This document shows positions 9,113 to 18,491 of a stretch of DNA of 37,899 nucleotides, piece by piece. The translations under genes and the position numbers were made by a program. Location: positions 1 to 37,899 of the forward strand of contig CAMYKY010000011.1 in the NCBI GenBank assembly GCA_947259165.1, written 5' to 3'. Source of the stretch: an uncultured Acidobacteriota bacterium (GTDB lineage: Bacteria; Acidobacteriota; Vicinamibacteria; Marinacidobacterales; SMYC01). Within the stretch, counting starts at the first letter, position 1; the number at the start of each line of letters is the position of its first letter. The notes under the pieces were generated by a model, which made no database searches, was not told where the DNA came from, and saw nothing but the letters and a program-made list of their open reading frames with translations.

Positions 9113-10421
9113 TGAGCCCCACCAACATGCCAACCCAAAGACCCGACACTCCCCACCCGAGGCCGAAGCAAAGCCAGTAACCTGCGGGGAGCCCCAGGAT
9201 CCAATAGCCGACCAGACCGGCGACCATCGGCGTTCGGGTGTCACCCAGTCCGCGGAGGATCCCGGCGGTCACAACCTGAAGTCCGTCGAAAAGCTGAAAA
9301 AACCCAGCGACGTAGAGAAGCGAAACGCCCACGGCGAGCACGTTCGCGTCACCGGTGAACAAGTTGATGATGGGGCCTGGGAAGACAAACAGGGTGAGGG
9401 CGGCGAGAGCCATGAACCCGACGCCGAGCACGATGGCCAGCCACCCTCCATGCCGAACGCCGTCGCGATCCCCCGCCCCCATTGCGAGGCCCACGCGGAT
9501 CGCGCCAGCGGACGAAACGCCTAGGGGCACCATGAACGTCGTCGCGGCCACGCTCAAAGCAATCTGATGTGCGGCCAAAGACGCGGCGTCGAGCCGACTC
9601 GCCAGCGCAGTGGCGACGCTAAACAGCCCCATCTCGAGGGTGATGTGCAACGCCGCGGGTAGGCCGAGGGCGAAGAGATCTCGGAAGCGCGACCACTCGA
9701 AGCGGAAAGAGGTCTCGAACAAACCGTGACCTTCCTTCTTTTCGAACCAAACGATCGCTCCGAGAAGCACCACGGCCATGAAAGTACGTGAGGAGAACGT
9801 CGCCCATCCCGCGCCCACGACTCCGAGGGCAGGCAGACCCCATTTCCCGAACACGAGTCCCCAGTTCGTGAGCGCATTGACGACGTTGGCCACAACGAGA
9901 ACGGCCATCACCGCTGTCTCGTGCCCGGTGGCCTGGAGAAACCGACGCGTCGCCGCATAAAGAAGCAACGGAAGAAGGCTCCACATGACCGGCTTGAGGT
10001 AGGGAACCGTCAACTCGAGAACCGCGGGATTGATACCGAAACCAGGGAGGGCTCGTATCACCACCACCAAGATCCCCGTCAGCGGGAGTGTCAGGATCAA
10101 CGCCGCGTAGATTCCGTGGATCAACGAGCGGTGACAGTCTCGAAGTCGGCCGGCGCCGAACGCTTGCGAGATCAGCGTGTCGAGGCCAAGCAGCATCCCC
10201 ATCCCGAAAATGGTGACGCCGAGAAATATTCCCGAGCCGAGACTGACGGCGCCGATGGCTTCGGCGCTGAGTCGTCCGACCATCAACGTGTCCACCGTCG
10301 CCATCGCGGTCCACCCGAGCTCCGCAAAAACCACGGGGATTGCAAGACGCAGCATCGGCCAAAGCTCGCGGCGCATTGATGACGGCGAGGACGACAAGGA
10401 CGGAAAAACGGGCAACCTCAC
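9057..10421 (-). CDS. MATE family multidrug/Na+ efflux transporter
   Basis: The 454-residue polytopic protein has about 12 transmembrane helices in two homologous halves. Typical MATE N-terminal features are AIPVVFAELGWTAMATVDTLMVGRLS and FLGVTIFGMGMLLGLDTLISQAFGAG. It would export cationic organic compounds in exchange for Na+ or H+. The open frame begins at a GTG (10421), 11 bases after the aminotransferase stop. An ATG at 10376 (MRRELWPMLRLAIP) gives a more typical MATE N-terminus, and neither has a clear Shine-Dalgarno. The 3' end overlaps the convergent gene 8252-9112 by 56 bases. Probably co-transcribed with the upstream aminotransferase. Confidence 0.93.
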   Translation of the reverse strand: MRLPVFPSLSSSPSSMRRELWPMLRLAIPVVFAELGWTAMATVDTLMVGRLSAEAIGAVSLGSGIFLGVTIFGMGMLLGLDTLISQAFGAGRLRDCHRSLIHGIYAALILTLPLTGILVVVIRALPGFGINPAVLELTVPYLKPVMWSLLPLLLYAATRRFLQATGHETAVMAVLVVANVVNALTNWGLVFGKWGLPALGVVGAGWATFSSRTFMAVVLLGAIVWFEKKEGHGLFETSFRFEWSRFRDLFALGLPAALHITLEMGLFSVATALASRLDAASLAAHQIALSVAATTFMVPLGVSSAGAIRVGLAMGAGDRDGVRHGGWLAIVLGVGFMALAALTLFVFPGPIINLFTGDANVLAVGVSLLYVAGFFQLFDGLQVVTAGILRGLGDTRTPMVAGLVGYWILGLPAGYWLCFGLGWGVSGLWVGMLVGLTTVGVVLLAVWMRRLSLL

Positions 10422-10432
10422 ACGCTAGCCAG

Positions 10433-11521
10433 CTAGGTGGCCGCGAGCTCCTCGAGGGACAGGCGCAGCGCTTCGAGCGCGGCGCTTATCTCGGGGTCTT
10501 GAACCCAACCGAGGTGCCCCAAGCGCACGATGGAGCCTCGGAGCTTTTCTTGCCCGCGTGCGTAGACGGTATCGTGCTCCGTGCGCAGATGTTCGATAAG
10601 ATCCGGTTCGCTGACACCATCGGGAACTCGAATTGCGGTGACCGTGGGTGACGGGTGGCTGTCATCCGCGAACAGCTCGAGTCCCATGGAGCGCACGGCC
10701 GAGCGCGCGTCTTCCGCAATCCTACGATGACGCTCGAACGCTCCCGCCGGAGTTTCCCGAAGCATGAAATCGAGCGCCACATCGAGGCCGAACACAATGG
10801 GAAGCGAAGGCGTGAAGGGAAAGCTGCCATTGTGCTGGGCGTCACGATAACGCCGTAAGTCGAAGTAAAACCGCGGCATCGCGGCTCGCTCACACGCCTC
10901 CCAAGCCTTCGCAGACCAACACAAGATCGCCATCCCCGGTGGCACGCCCCACGCCTTTTGGGAACCGGAAACGACGACGTCGATTCCGAGCGAATCGATC
11001 GCAAGGGGCATTGCGCCTAGGCTCGAAACCGCGTCGACACACAACAGCGCGTCGCTTTCCTCGTGAACGACGTCGCTGAGCTCCTCGATCGGGTGCCGGA
11101 TCGCCGTGGACGTCTCATTGTGGGTGAGGAGCACTGCGCGGCACGAGCTCTCCTCCCGGAGCGCACGACGCAACACATCAGGCTCCAATGCTCGGCCCCA
11201 CTCGACGTCGATACGGCGAACCGACGCGCTGTAGGCTCGAGCGACTGAACAGAAGCGTTTGCCAAACACGCCGGCGTCGACGCCGATGACACGATCGCCT
11301 GGGCTCAGAACATTTTGGACGGCCGCCTCGAGCCCGCCGGTACCGCTCGCGGTGACGAGCAGCACATCGTGCTCGGTGGCAAGAAACCGCTTCAGCTTGC
11401 CGATCAACCCATTGGCCAACGTGGCCATCTCCGGACCTCGGTAATGCATCATCGGGCGCGAGACCGCCTCGAGAACCTCGTCTCGGCACGGCGTGGGTCC
11501 AGGAATTCGCAAATTCGACAA
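10433..11521 (-). CDS. Class V aminotransferase (alanine-glyoxylate / serine-pyruvate type)
   Basis: PLP-dependent enzyme of the AGXT/SPT family, which transfers amino groups between Ala or Ser and glyoxylate or pyruvate; the real substrate cannot be told. The family N-terminus NLRIPGPTPCRDEVLEA is intact, ASGTGGLEAA binds PLP phosphate, and SGSQKAWGVPPGM contains the Schiff-base lysine. I prefer the TTG at 11521 (LSNLRIPGPTP) because GAGGG lies 7 bases before it and homology begins there. The frame stays open to a GTG at 11626, which would add 35 residues without a ribosome-binding site. The gene is followed after 11 bases by the MATE gene. Confidence 0.92.
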   Translation of the reverse strand: MSNLRIPGPTPCRDEVLEAVSRPMMHYRGPEMATLANGLIGKLKRFLATEHDVLLVTASGTGGLEAAVQNVLSPGDRVIGVDAGVFGKRFCSVARAYSASVRRIDVEWGRALEPDVLRRALREESSCRAVLLTHNETSTAIRHPIEELSDVVHEESDALLCVDAVSSLGAMPLAIDSLGIDVVVSGSQKAWGVPPGMAILCWSAKAWEACERAAMPRFYFDLRRYRDAQHNGSFPFTPSLPIVFGLDVALDFMLRETPAGAFERHRRIAEDARSAVRSMGLELFADDSHPSPTVTAIRVPDGVSEPDLIEHLRTEHDTVYARGQEKLRGSIVRLGHLGWVQDPEISAALEALRLSLEELAAT

Positions 11522-11758
11522 ATCAAAACCCTCGTTGGAGTCTCGCCATACTAAAGGATCTCGGCCGAACCACCAGAGCTCTTTCTCGAAGTCTCGAAAC
11601 CCGCACACCGAGTTTTCTTGAACCACTTCGGTTTCAGGTTCGCGGCGTCTTACAACGGCGTGCGATCCACGACGCGATCTATCAATTCATCGCATCCGAT
11701 TTTTCGAGAATGTCGATCACCTGAGCCCGTCGCAACGGCTAAGCCGCCAACCCCTGAC

Positions 11759-13828
11759 CTATCGCGACTTCACGAGCTCCGCCACTGCCTCGAGCTCCGG
11801 CGTGAGGAGTGCGAGCTCCTCAGTCAGCTCGGCCAGCACTGCCTCGCATTCGGCGCGCGGTTTGGATCGCACCCGCGTCTCGAGGTCGAGCGTAAGCGAA
11901 GCGGCGCGTTGGGCCGACAGGGTCAGGAGCGAGCCTTTGAGTCGATGGGCCAAGCGTTCAACCGCCGCGGAATCTTGTGCCAACAACGCATGGTCGATGG
12001 CCTCGAGGGTTCCCGGCGTTTCCTGGAGGAAAAGGACAACGAGCTCCGCGAGGAGAGCAGCGTCCCCATTCGTGCGTGCTAGCGCCGCGGCGCGGTCGAA
12101 GCGCGGGTTGCGCACGCGTCCAAACGGTCTCGCCAAACAGCGACGCATCACCGTAACGAGATCTTCTTCCTCAAAGGGTTTGGACAAGAACGCGTCCATC
12201 CCCGCTTGATGGCACCGCTCGCGGTCGACATCGCGCGCTTCTGCCGTCACGGCGATCAGTGGCAAGTGCTCGCCCGTCCCCGCTTCTCGTGCCCGGATCG
12301 CGCCGGCAAGAGCCAGACCGTCGACCTCGGGCATTTGAACGTCGAGCAGCCCCAGGTCGAATTTCTCGCGTTTGAGAAGCTCGAGCGCCTGGTGGCCGTT
12401 GGTTACCGCTACTACCTCGCACCCAATCCTCTCGAGCATGGCGACGACGACGGTTCGGTTGACCGGATGATCCTCGGCCAACACCACGCGGATTCCACCG
12501 AGCGCCAAGCGGTCCATGTTCTGGGTTTGGACATCTTCGGGCGTCTCGACCGTGGCGCCCCGACGAATGATCTCCATGGCTCGGAGCAGGTGGGTCGGAG
12601 CGACGGGTTTGGTCAGGTAACCGAGAAAGCCATGCTCGCGCAGGACCTCGGTATCCACGTGCTCGTGAGCGAGCGTCATCAACACGGCCGGGACACGGTT
12701 TCGAGCCTGGAGCTTTCTCGCCAATGCCCACGTGTCGACACCCGGGATGTGCGAATCGATGAGCAAGAACGAAAACGGCCGTTCGCGCTCGTTCCTATCG
12801 AGCGCCGATGCCTCATCGGAGGCGACGGCGACAGTGAACCCCCACGCCATCATCTGTTTCTCGAGAGCGATCCGTTGCGCGCGAGAGTCGTCAACAACGA
12901 GGACGTCGAACGCGGGAAAGGCATCCGTCGGCGCCGTATCATCCCCCATGGCCGCGCCGGGCCGCAGCTCGAACCGGGCACTGAAGTAGAAAACGCTCCC
13001 GCCTCCCGCCGCTGCCTCCAGCCCGATCTCGCCGCCCATCCGGTCCACGAGATCTTTTGCGATCGCGAGCCCGAGGCCGACCCCGCCTTCTGCGATCGAG
13101 CGCGACGGCGCGCGCTCGTCCCGTTCCCCTTGAGAGAACGCCTCGAAGATGCTTCGCCGCTGCTCTTTCGCAACGCCCACACCCGTGTCGCTCACGCTGA
13201 AGCGGAGAACGGCGACGTCCGGAGCGAGCTCCAACAGCGATACCGTGACGGCCACTTCCCCTTCTCGCGTGAACTTGATCGCGTTCACGAGCAAATTCGT
13301 CAGCACTTGTCGCAGGCGGCTCGGATCCCCAACTACTTCCTCGGGCACGTCCGGCTCCACCCAGAACGCGAGCTCGAGCCCGGACAGGTGGGCTTGCGGG
13401 GCCAGGCTTCGCACCGTTTCCCGCACCCACTTCCGAAGGCGAAACTCTTCGCGCGCGAATTCCAGCCCGCCCGAGCGTATTTTGGAGTAGTCGAGAATGT
13501 CGTTCATCAACCGGAGCAACGACTGTCCGGAGGATTTGATCGACTCGAGATACTCGCGCTGCTGCGGCGTGGGTTGCATCCTCATCAGAAGCTGCGTCAA
13601 GCCGAGTATTCCGCTCAAGGGTGTTCGAATCTCGTGGCTGATGCTTGCCAGGGGCACGGAAGCGTCTTCGGCCCGCTGCGAGGTCCGGAGTCGACGCACT
13701 CCAGAAACGACGCCTTGGGAGACTAGAACCGAGACCAGGAGCGCGGCGAAATCAGGGAGTATCGTAGCGAGCGCCAAGGTGCACACCGCGGCGATCACAG
13801 CGGCATAGAGCGTGTCTCGGAATTGCAT
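11759..13828 (-). CDS. Hybrid sensor histidine kinase / response regulator with Hpt domain
   Basis: The 689-residue BarA/ArcB-like phosphorelay protein has two hydrophobic helices at residues ~7-40. These are followed by HisKA with the phospho-acceptor His (SISHEIRTPLSG), HATPase_c (NLLVNAIKFT, DTGVGV, GVGLGLAIAKDLV), and receiver 1 (VLVVDDSRAQ, phospho-Asp in LLIDSHIPG, Lys in LTKPVA). Next come receiver 2 (VVLAEDHPVN, Asp in LLDVQMPEVDG, Lys in LSKPF) and a C-terminal Hpt domain with His in LAHRLKGS. All phosphotransfer residues are present. There is no periplasmic or PAS sensor domain between the membrane helices and HisKA, so the signal is probably membrane-borne or comes from a partner. 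Start ATG 13828 with AGGA just upstream. No partner regulator lies nearby. Confidence 0.95.
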   Translation of the reverse strand: MQFRDTLYAAVIAAVCTLALATILPDFAALLVSVLVSQGVVSGVRRLRTSQRAEDASVPLASISHEIRTPLSGILGLTQLLMRMQPTPQQREYLESIKSSGQSLLRLMNDILDYSKIRSGGLEFAREEFRLRKWVRETVRSLAPQAHLSGLELAFWVEPDVPEEVVGDPSRLRQVLTNLLVNAIKFTREGEVAVTVSLLELAPDVAVLRFSVSDTGVGVAKEQRRSIFEAFSQGERDERAPSRSIAEGGVGLGLAIAKDLVDRMGGEIGLEAAAGGGSVFYFSARFELRPGAAMGDDTAPTDAFPAFDVLVVDDSRAQRIALEKQMMAWGFTVAVASDEASALDRNERERPFSFLLIDSHIPGVDTWALARKLQARNRVPAVLMTLAHEHVDTEVLREHGFLGYLTKPVAPTHLLRAMEIIRRGATVETPEDVQTQNMDRLALGGIRVVLAEDHPVNRTVVVAMLERIGCEVVAVTNGHQALELLKREKFDLGLLDVQMPEVDGLALAGAIRAREAGTGEHLPLIAVTAEARDVDRERCHQAGMDAFLSKPFEEEDLVTVMRRCLARPFGRVRNPRFDRAAALARTNGDAALLAELVVLFLQETPGTLEAIDHALLAQDSAAVERLAHRLKGSLLTLSAQRAASLTLDLETRVRSKPRAECEAVLAELTEELALLTPELEAVAELVKSR

Positions 13829-13871
13829 GATCCTGGAGCGGCGGCGCTATCGTCTTATCGGCGATTGCGGG

Positions 13872-14035
13872 GGATCCTTTAACGGCCCTTGTCGTTCCCG
13901 TTCCCGTTCCCGTGAACGATGTTCCTCCAACGGCCCCAGAAGTCGTTCAACTCGGATACAAAACGAACAAAGAGCAAGACCTCGCGTTTCGTTGTTCCGG
14001 GAACGGGAACGGGAACGGGGACGGGGGACGGATCC
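13872..14035. mobile_element. MITE-like inverted-repeat element built on GGGAAC hexamers
   Basis: The left arm has three copies of GTTCCC followed by GTGAAC (13894-13917). The right arm has GTTCC followed by GGGAAC repeats and GGGG runs (13994-14030). The arms are reverse complements over about 23 bases, and GGATCC closes both outer ends (13872-13877 and 14030-14035). The internal ~76 bases do not encode a recognisable protein. The right arm carries four G-runs of at least three separated by 3 bases, a canonical G-quadruplex motif on the plus strand. It sits between the histidine kinase and the FabZ-like gene. Calling it a miniature mobile element is inference from its architecture. Confidence 0.5.
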
Positions 14036-14084
14036 GGCCCAAACAGCTCAGAACACGACACTTCCGGAAACGGCGGGGCTTCCG

Positions 14085-14093
14085 TGTTATAGT
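14085..14093 (+). promoter_or_regulatory. Extended -10 promoter candidate for the FabZ-like gene
   Basis: TGTTATAGT fits TGn-TATAGT, an extended -10 element. A start near 14100 would give a ~37-base leader before the GTG at 14137. No good -35 is seen. Confidence 0.4.
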
Positions 14094-14136
14094 AACGCCC
14101 CCACTCGACAGGAACTTTCGATACGGGATAAGCCTT

Positions 14137-14568
14137 GTGACCACCCCTCTCGATCGCTCACAAATCGAAGCCATTATCCCGCACCGAGAGCCATTTCTTC
14201 TCGTGGATTCGGTCATCGAGATCGAGCCCCTGAAACGGATTGTGGGCGAGCTTCATGTCGACGCCACGATCCGGTTCCTGTCGCGACGCGACGCAGGCGT
14301 ATTCCTACCCTCGACGGTGCTTGCGGAGTCCATGGCGCAAGTGGGGGCGATCCTGGTGCTGCATCCGGAAGAGAACCGGGGACGAACCATTTATTTTCGG
14401 TCGATCGAGAAAGCCGAGTTCGACGGCCACGTCCGACTGGGCCAAACCGTACGCATCGAAGCCGAGGTACGCCGGACCCGAGCGCGTTTCGGAAGGCTGG
14501 CGGTCACTGCGATGGTAGGGGACAACGTTGTCGCCAAGGGCACGATGAGCTTCGCTCTCGGCTCATGA
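14137..14568 (+). CDS. FabZ-like hotdog-fold (3-hydroxyacyl-ACP dehydratase-like) protein
   Basis: The 143-residue single hotdog domain matches FabZ at its N-terminus (IEAIIPHREPFLLVDSVIEIEP; FabZ usually PHRYPFLLVDRV) and in its central helix (LAESMAQVGAI). It also has the C-terminal strand order (GQTVRIEAEV, RFGRLAVTAMV, VAKGTMSFAL). The segment that should read GHFPGxPxMPG, with the catalytic His, instead reads FLSRRDAGVFLPS. The helix Glu is kept but the His is absent. It may therefore be a diverged or non-catalytic acyl-binding relative and not a housekeeping dehydratase. GTG 14137 gives the normal FabZ length; the frame is open upstream through the GGGAAC element but that part is low-complexity. 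It stands alone, convergent to aroF. Confidence 0.8.
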   Translation: MTTPLDRSQIEAIIPHREPFLLVDSVIEIEPLKRIVGELHVDATIRFLSRRDAGVFLPSTVLAESMAQVGAILVLHPEENRGRTIYFRSIEKAEFDGHVRLGQTVRIEAEVRRTRARFGRLAVTAMVGDNVVAKGTMSFALGS

Positions 14569-14800
14569 CGAGCCGTACCCTGCGAAGAACAACGGACGGT
14601 TCGAGAGATAGGTCGCGAATCGGCCAAAGTCCATGGCCCGCCCAGCGTGTGGCCTCGAGCCGGAGGTCTATGGGCGAACGCCCACGGAGGATTCCTCGAT
14701 GGCGCATAACTAGCTTTGAATAAAAGGCTTATCATCCCTTCCGGCTGGCACGTCACTTGGCTGAGATTGAATCTGTCTTGCTCTCGAGTGCGCCGCGTGG

Positions 14801-15832
14801 CTACTCCGCCGCGACCGCTCGCGGGAACAATCCTTCGAGCTGACTCAGGATGGAGGCATCCTTCACGATGCCTGCGAACGTCTCGACGTCGATCGTTTGG
14901 TGAGCGTCCGAGTAGGCCGTGTCCGGATGCGAATGGACCTCCATCATCAGACCGTGGGCGCCCGCGGCCAATCCCGCGCGCGCCAAGGGTCGTACCCGGT
15001 CGCGCTTGCCGACTCCATGAGACGGATCGACGAGCACCGGCAAATGGGTCCTTTGCCGCGCGAGGGGCACGACGTTCAAGTCGAGAGTGTTCCGGGAGTG
15101 GTTATTGAACGTACGTACCCCGCGCTCGCACAAGATAACGTCGGGGTTCCCCTCGGCGAGGAGGTACTCGGCCGCCATGAGCCATTCCTCGAGCGTCGCC
15201 GAGATCCCGCGTTTGAGAAGCACCGGCCGCTTCAGCTCACCCAGTTTTTTCAAAAGTGCGAAGTTTTGCATGTTCCGCGCTCCGATCTGGAGGATGTCGA
15301 CATGCTCGGCAACCTTCTCGGCGAGGGACGCGTCGGTGACTTCACTCACGACGGGAAGCCCGATCTCGTCCTTCACTCGCTGAAGCGTATGCAACCCTTC
15401 CTCGCCTAGTCCCTGAAACGAATAGGGACTCGTGTGCGGCTTGTACGCACCCGCTCGGAAGATGTGCGCACCCGCCGCCCGGACGCGGCGAGCCACCTCG
15501 AGCGTGCGCGCTTCAGTCTCCACGCTGCACGGGCCCGCAATAAACGTTGGGGCCTCACCGCCGACAGCCACGCTGCCAATTCGTACCACGGTGTCGTCGG
15601 GATGGACCTCTCGGCTCACGAGCTTGTAGGGCTTGGTCACCGGAATACACTCGAGAACACCAGCCATCTGGTTCAATAACGCAGACTCGACCGGCCCCTT
15701 GTTGCCGGTGATACAGATCGCCGTACGGTTTTCTCCTGGTCCCGGAAGCGGCGCGTAACCCATTCGCCGAATTTGCTCCTCGACGGCGTCGCACTGCTCG
15801 TCGGTGCTGCCTTGTTGCATGATGATCAGCAT
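14801..15832 (-). CDS. aroF: 3-deoxy-7-phosphoheptulonate (DAHP) synthase, type Ib with regulatory domain
   Basis: First enzyme of the shikimate pathway: condenses phosphoenolpyruvate with erythrose 4-phosphate. Of the 343 residues, about the first 70 form a ferredoxin-like/ACT-like regulatory domain (MLIIMQQGSTDEQ). In Thermotoga-type enzymes this domain mediates feedback by Tyr/Phe. The barrel that follows shows FIAGPCSVET, FRAGAYKPHTSPYSFQG, LQIGARNMQNF, LLKRGISATLEEW, ILCERGVRTF and DPSHGVGKRD, the last including metal and substrate ligands. Start ATG 15832 has AAAGGA 9 bases upstream and lies 33 bases after trpA, so it is the last gene of the trp operon. Its inclusion there links aromatic-pathway entry to Trp attenuation. 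Confidence 0.95.
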   Translation of the reverse strand: MLIIMQQGSTDEQCDAVEEQIRRMGYAPLPGPGENRTAICITGNKGPVESALLNQMAGVLECIPVTKPYKLVSREVHPDDTVVRIGSVAVGGEAPTFIAGPCSVETEARTLEVARRVRAAGAHIFRAGAYKPHTSPYSFQGLGEEGLHTLQRVKDEIGLPVVSEVTDASLAEKVAEHVDILQIGARNMQNFALLKKLGELKRPVLLKRGISATLEEWLMAAEYLLAEGNPDVILCERGVRTFNNHSRNTLDLNVVPLARQRTHLPVLVDPSHGVGKRDRVRPLARAGLAAGAHGLMMEVHSHPDTAYSDAHQTIDVETFAGIVKDASILSQLEGLFPRAVAAE

Positions 15833-15865
15833 CGGCCTGTCCTTTCTCGTTCCGCTTTCCTTTGT

Positions 15866-16675
15866 TTACTGTCCCGCGGTGACCAATGGGCCAAGCGCCT
15901 CCGAAAACGCCGCGAGGAGGCGATCGCCTCGCGCGTTCTCGTCGATGACGTTCGCAAGGTAGCTCCCCACGACGGCGAGGCGCGCCCCGGCGGCGAAGAC
16001 TCGGCGAATCTGCTCAGGCTTCGACAACCCGAACCCCACGCAGAGGGGATTGTTGAGCTGCCAAGCGGTGCGTGCGACCAGCGCTTCGACCTCGTCGAAG
16101 CCGGCGCCGCGCACACCGGTCACGCCTTGATGAGCCACCAGATACACGAAGCTCGTCGCTGCAGCGTCGATCCGCTTCAGCCGGTCCGACGAGGTCAGGG
16201 GGCCAACCAACTGGACGTGTCCCAATCTCGCTCTACGGCACGCTTTCTTGAGCGGTGCACTCTCCTCGAGACAGACGTCCGGCACGAGCAGAGACGAGGC
16301 CCCGGCTTCCACGACCTCTTCGCAAAAACGGTCGAAGCCTCGGGCGTGGACCAGGTTCGCATAGACCAAAAGGTTCAACGGTGTTTTGGGGCACGCGTCG
16401 TGGATGCGACCGAGGATCTCCATCGCTTTCGTCGTCGACGTCCCATTCTCCAGCGCTCGTACATCAGCCTTTTGGATCGCAGGACCATCGGCAACAGGAT
16501 CCCCGTAGGGAAAACCGATCTCGAGCATGCCAGCACCACAGGCAACGGCGGCCTTCGCAAGCGCAACCGAAAGCTCGGGTGTGGGATCGCCCAAGACAAG
16601 AAACGGGCTCACCTGGGGTGCTTCGCGAAGAGCTCGCTTCAGCCGGCTTGGGCCGCCGCGGCTCGTGAGCATCAT
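15866..16675 (-). CDS. trpA: Tryptophan synthase alpha subunit
   Basis: Cleaves indole-3-glycerol phosphate to indole and glyceraldehyde 3-phosphate and channels indole to TrpB. The 269-residue TIM barrel carries the catalytic Glu ([11 protein letters not shown]) and Asp (VADGPAIQ), and the phosphate-binding GFGLSKPEQ and VVGSYL regions. The loop-2 sequence is FPYGDP instead of the common FPFSDP. The start overlaps the trpB stop (ATGA); a second ATG lies at 16672. The 33-base gap to aroF continues the operon. Confidence 0.96.
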   Translation of the reverse strand: MMLTSRGGPSRLKRALREAPQVSPFLVLGDPTPELSVALAKAAVACGAGMLEIGFPYGDPVADGPAIQKADVRALENGTSTTKAMEILGRIHDACPKTPLNLLVYANLVHARGFDRFCEEVVEAGASSLLVPDVCLEESAPLKKACRRARLGHVQLVGPLTSSDRLKRIDAAATSFVYLVAHQGVTGVRGAGFDEVEALVARTAWQLNNPLCVGFGLSKPEQIRRVFAAGARLAVVGSYLANVIDENARGDRLLAAFSEALGPLVTAGQ

Positions 16676-17886
16676 TCGCTCGCCCCCAACTTCCTCTGCG
16701 CGTAGTGAGCGTAGTAGTTGTCGAGGTCTTTGTCACCCCGACCACACAGGTTCATCAGGACCCGTGAGCGTGCCGGAAGCTCGTCGTCTCGGACGGCTTT
16801 GAGCAAGAATGCGAGCGCGTGGGCGGGCTCGAACGCCGGGATGATCCCTTCGAGCCGGGAGAAGGTTTCGAACGCGTCGAGCGCTTCATCGTCGTTAATC
16901 GCGAGATAGCGCGCCCGACCCGCGTCTCGCAAGTAGGCGTGCTCGGGTCCCACGCCGGGATAATCGAGACCCGCAGAAACACTGTGAGGCTCGAGGATTT
17001 GGCCCTCGTCGTCCTGGAGCACGCTGGTTCGCGCCCCATGAAGTAGGCCCGTGCTACCCGCGACCAGGGTCGCTCCGTGTTGCCCGCTTTCGAGTCCAAG
17101 TCCACCCGGCTCGAGCCCGATCAGTTGCACCCGTTTCTTCGGAACGAACGCGTGGAAGATCCCGATCGCATTGCTGCCACCCCCGACGCACGCCACGACC
17201 GCGTCGGGCAGGCCGCCTTTGAGCTTGCGCCATTGGGAAATCGCCTCGCGGCCGATAATCGCTTGGAAGTCCCGGACGAGGCGTGGAAATGGGTGAGGCC
17301 CGCACACGGTGCCTAGCAGGTAGTGCGTGGTCTCCAAATTCTGAGTCCAGTCTCGCAGCGCGTCGTTGATGGCATCTTTGAGGGTGCGGGCGCCCGAAGT
17401 CACGGGAACGACGCGCGCCCCGCAAAGCTCCATGCGTTTCACATTCGACGCCTGCCGTTCCATGTCCTTTTCGCCCATGTAAATGACGGCATCGAGCCCG
17501 AGCCTGGCCGCCGCCATCGCCGTCGCAGCGCCGTGTTGCCCAGCACCCGTCTCGGCGATAACGCGCCGCTTGCCCATGAACTTCGCCATCAACGCTTGAC
17601 CGGCAACGTTGTTGGTCTTGTGGGCGCCGCCGTGGAGCAGGTCTTCACGCTTCATGACGACGTCGAGCCCGCACGCTTCCGAAAACGCGGGGGTGGTCAA
17701 AAGCGGAGTGGGACGCCCCGCCCACTCGCCCAGCAGCTCGCTCAGAGCCAGCTTGAATTCTCGACTCGTGACGATCTCTTTTCTGGCACGCTCGAGCTGT
17801 TCGAGCGCCGGCACCAGAAGCTCAGGAACATAGCGCCCGCCGTACTCTCCGAACGGGCCAATCTTCGGCACCAGGGTGGTTGCCAT
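16672..17886 (-). CDS. trpB: Tryptophan synthase beta subunit
   Basis: PLP enzyme condensing indole with L-serine to L-tryptophan; works in the alpha2-beta2 complex. The 404-residue TrpB1-type protein shows [15 protein letters not shown] at the N-terminus and the PLP lysine in [15 protein letters not shown]. It also has the catalytic loop [12 protein letters not shown], the phosphate-binding [13 protein letters not shown], and [16 protein letters not shown] chose ATG 17886 over the GTG three bases earlier because AGGAGG is 7 bases from the ATG. The start overlaps the trpF stop. Confidence 0.97.
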   Translation of the reverse strand: MATTLVPKIGPFGEYGGRYVPELLVPALEQLERARKEIVTSREFKLALSELLGEWAGRPTPLLTTPAFSEACGLDVVMKREDLLHGGAHKTNNVAGQALMAKFMGKRRVIAETGAGQHGAATAMAAARLGLDAVIYMGEKDMERQASNVKRMELCGARVVPVTSGARTLKDAINDALRDWTQNLETTHYLLGTVCGPHPFPRLVRDFQAIIGREAISQWRKLKGGLPDAVVACVGGGSNAIGIFHAFVPKKRVQLIGLEPGGLGLESGQHGATLVAGSTGLLHGARTSVLQDDEGQILEPHSVSAGLDYPGVGPEHAYLRDAGRARYLAINDDEALDAFETFSRLEGIIPAFEPAHALAFLLKAVRDDELPARSRVLMNLCGRGDKDLDNYYAHYAQRKLGASE

Positions 17887-18491
17887 CACGCCACCTCCTC
17901 GAACAGCTCCCGCAGCTTGTTGTGATCCTTCACCCCGGGCGAGCTCTCCACCCCGCTCGCGAGGTCAATCCCGTAGGGGTGGTGCCTCAAAAGCGCACCG
18001 ACATTGTCCGGCTGAATCCCTCCGGCAATGAAGGTCGCATCCGGCGCCCGCTCTCCCAAGAGCGCCCAATCGAAACGACGGCCCGACCCGCCGCCGCCCA
18101 CGTCGACGAGCGCCGGTCGCGCGTGGGTGGGTGGAGGCTCGAATACCGGCAAGCTCAACGCGTCTTCTTCCATGCCATACACCCGATACACACGAAAGCC
18201 TTCCGAGGCGACCGCGTACACATCAGTTTCGAGCGCGCTATAGAGCTGAACCCCCTTAGCGCCCGAGAGCTTCGCATCCCGGATCACTTGTTGAAGCGGG
18301 ATATCTTTGAAGACAAACACGGTTTCGGCTTTCCCTTCAGCGCCCGCGAAGACGTCGCGCGCTCGCTCGGGGCTGAGAGAACGCGGCGAGGACTCGGTCC
18401 GAACCGCACCGATGTGAGTCGCTCCCAACGCCACCGCGAGGTGGGCGTCTTCGGGACGGGTGAGGCCGCAGATCTTGACGAACGGTTTCAC
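17886..18491 (-). CDS. trpF: Phosphoribosylanthranilate isomerase
   Basis: Amadori rearrangement of phosphoribosylanthranilate to CdRP, third step of Trp branch synthesis. The 201-residue barrel has the catalytic Cys in [12 protein letters not shown] and the Asp in [15 protein letters not shown], and phosphate-binding blocks AGGIQPDNV and [14 protein letters not shown]. The GTG start (18491) overlaps the trpC stop as GTGA, with AGGAGG 7 bases upstream. The active-site area reads [14 protein letters not shown] where many homologues have D-GGTG--FDW, a small lineage variation. Confidence 0.96.
   Translation of the reverse strand: MKPFVKICGLTRPEDAHLAVALGATHIGAVRTESSPRSLSPERARDVFAGAEGKAETVFVFKDIPLQQVIRDAKLSGAKGVQLYSALETDVYAVASEGFRVYRVYGMEEDALSLPVFEPPPTHARPALVDVGGGGSGRRFDWALLGERAPDATFIAGGIQPDNVGALLRHHPYGIDLASGVESSPGVKDHNKLRELFEEVA

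Noticed and set aside
12206-13726. 506-codon open frame on the plus strand
   Set aside because: Exactly antisense to the histidine kinase gene; composition is the mirror of high-GC codon bias and it has no domain character.
13912-14136. 75-residue N-terminal extension of the FabZ-like protein
   Set aside because: Translates the GGGAAC repeat as GNGNGNG and lies upstream of the likely promoter; the domain starts at the GTG 14137.
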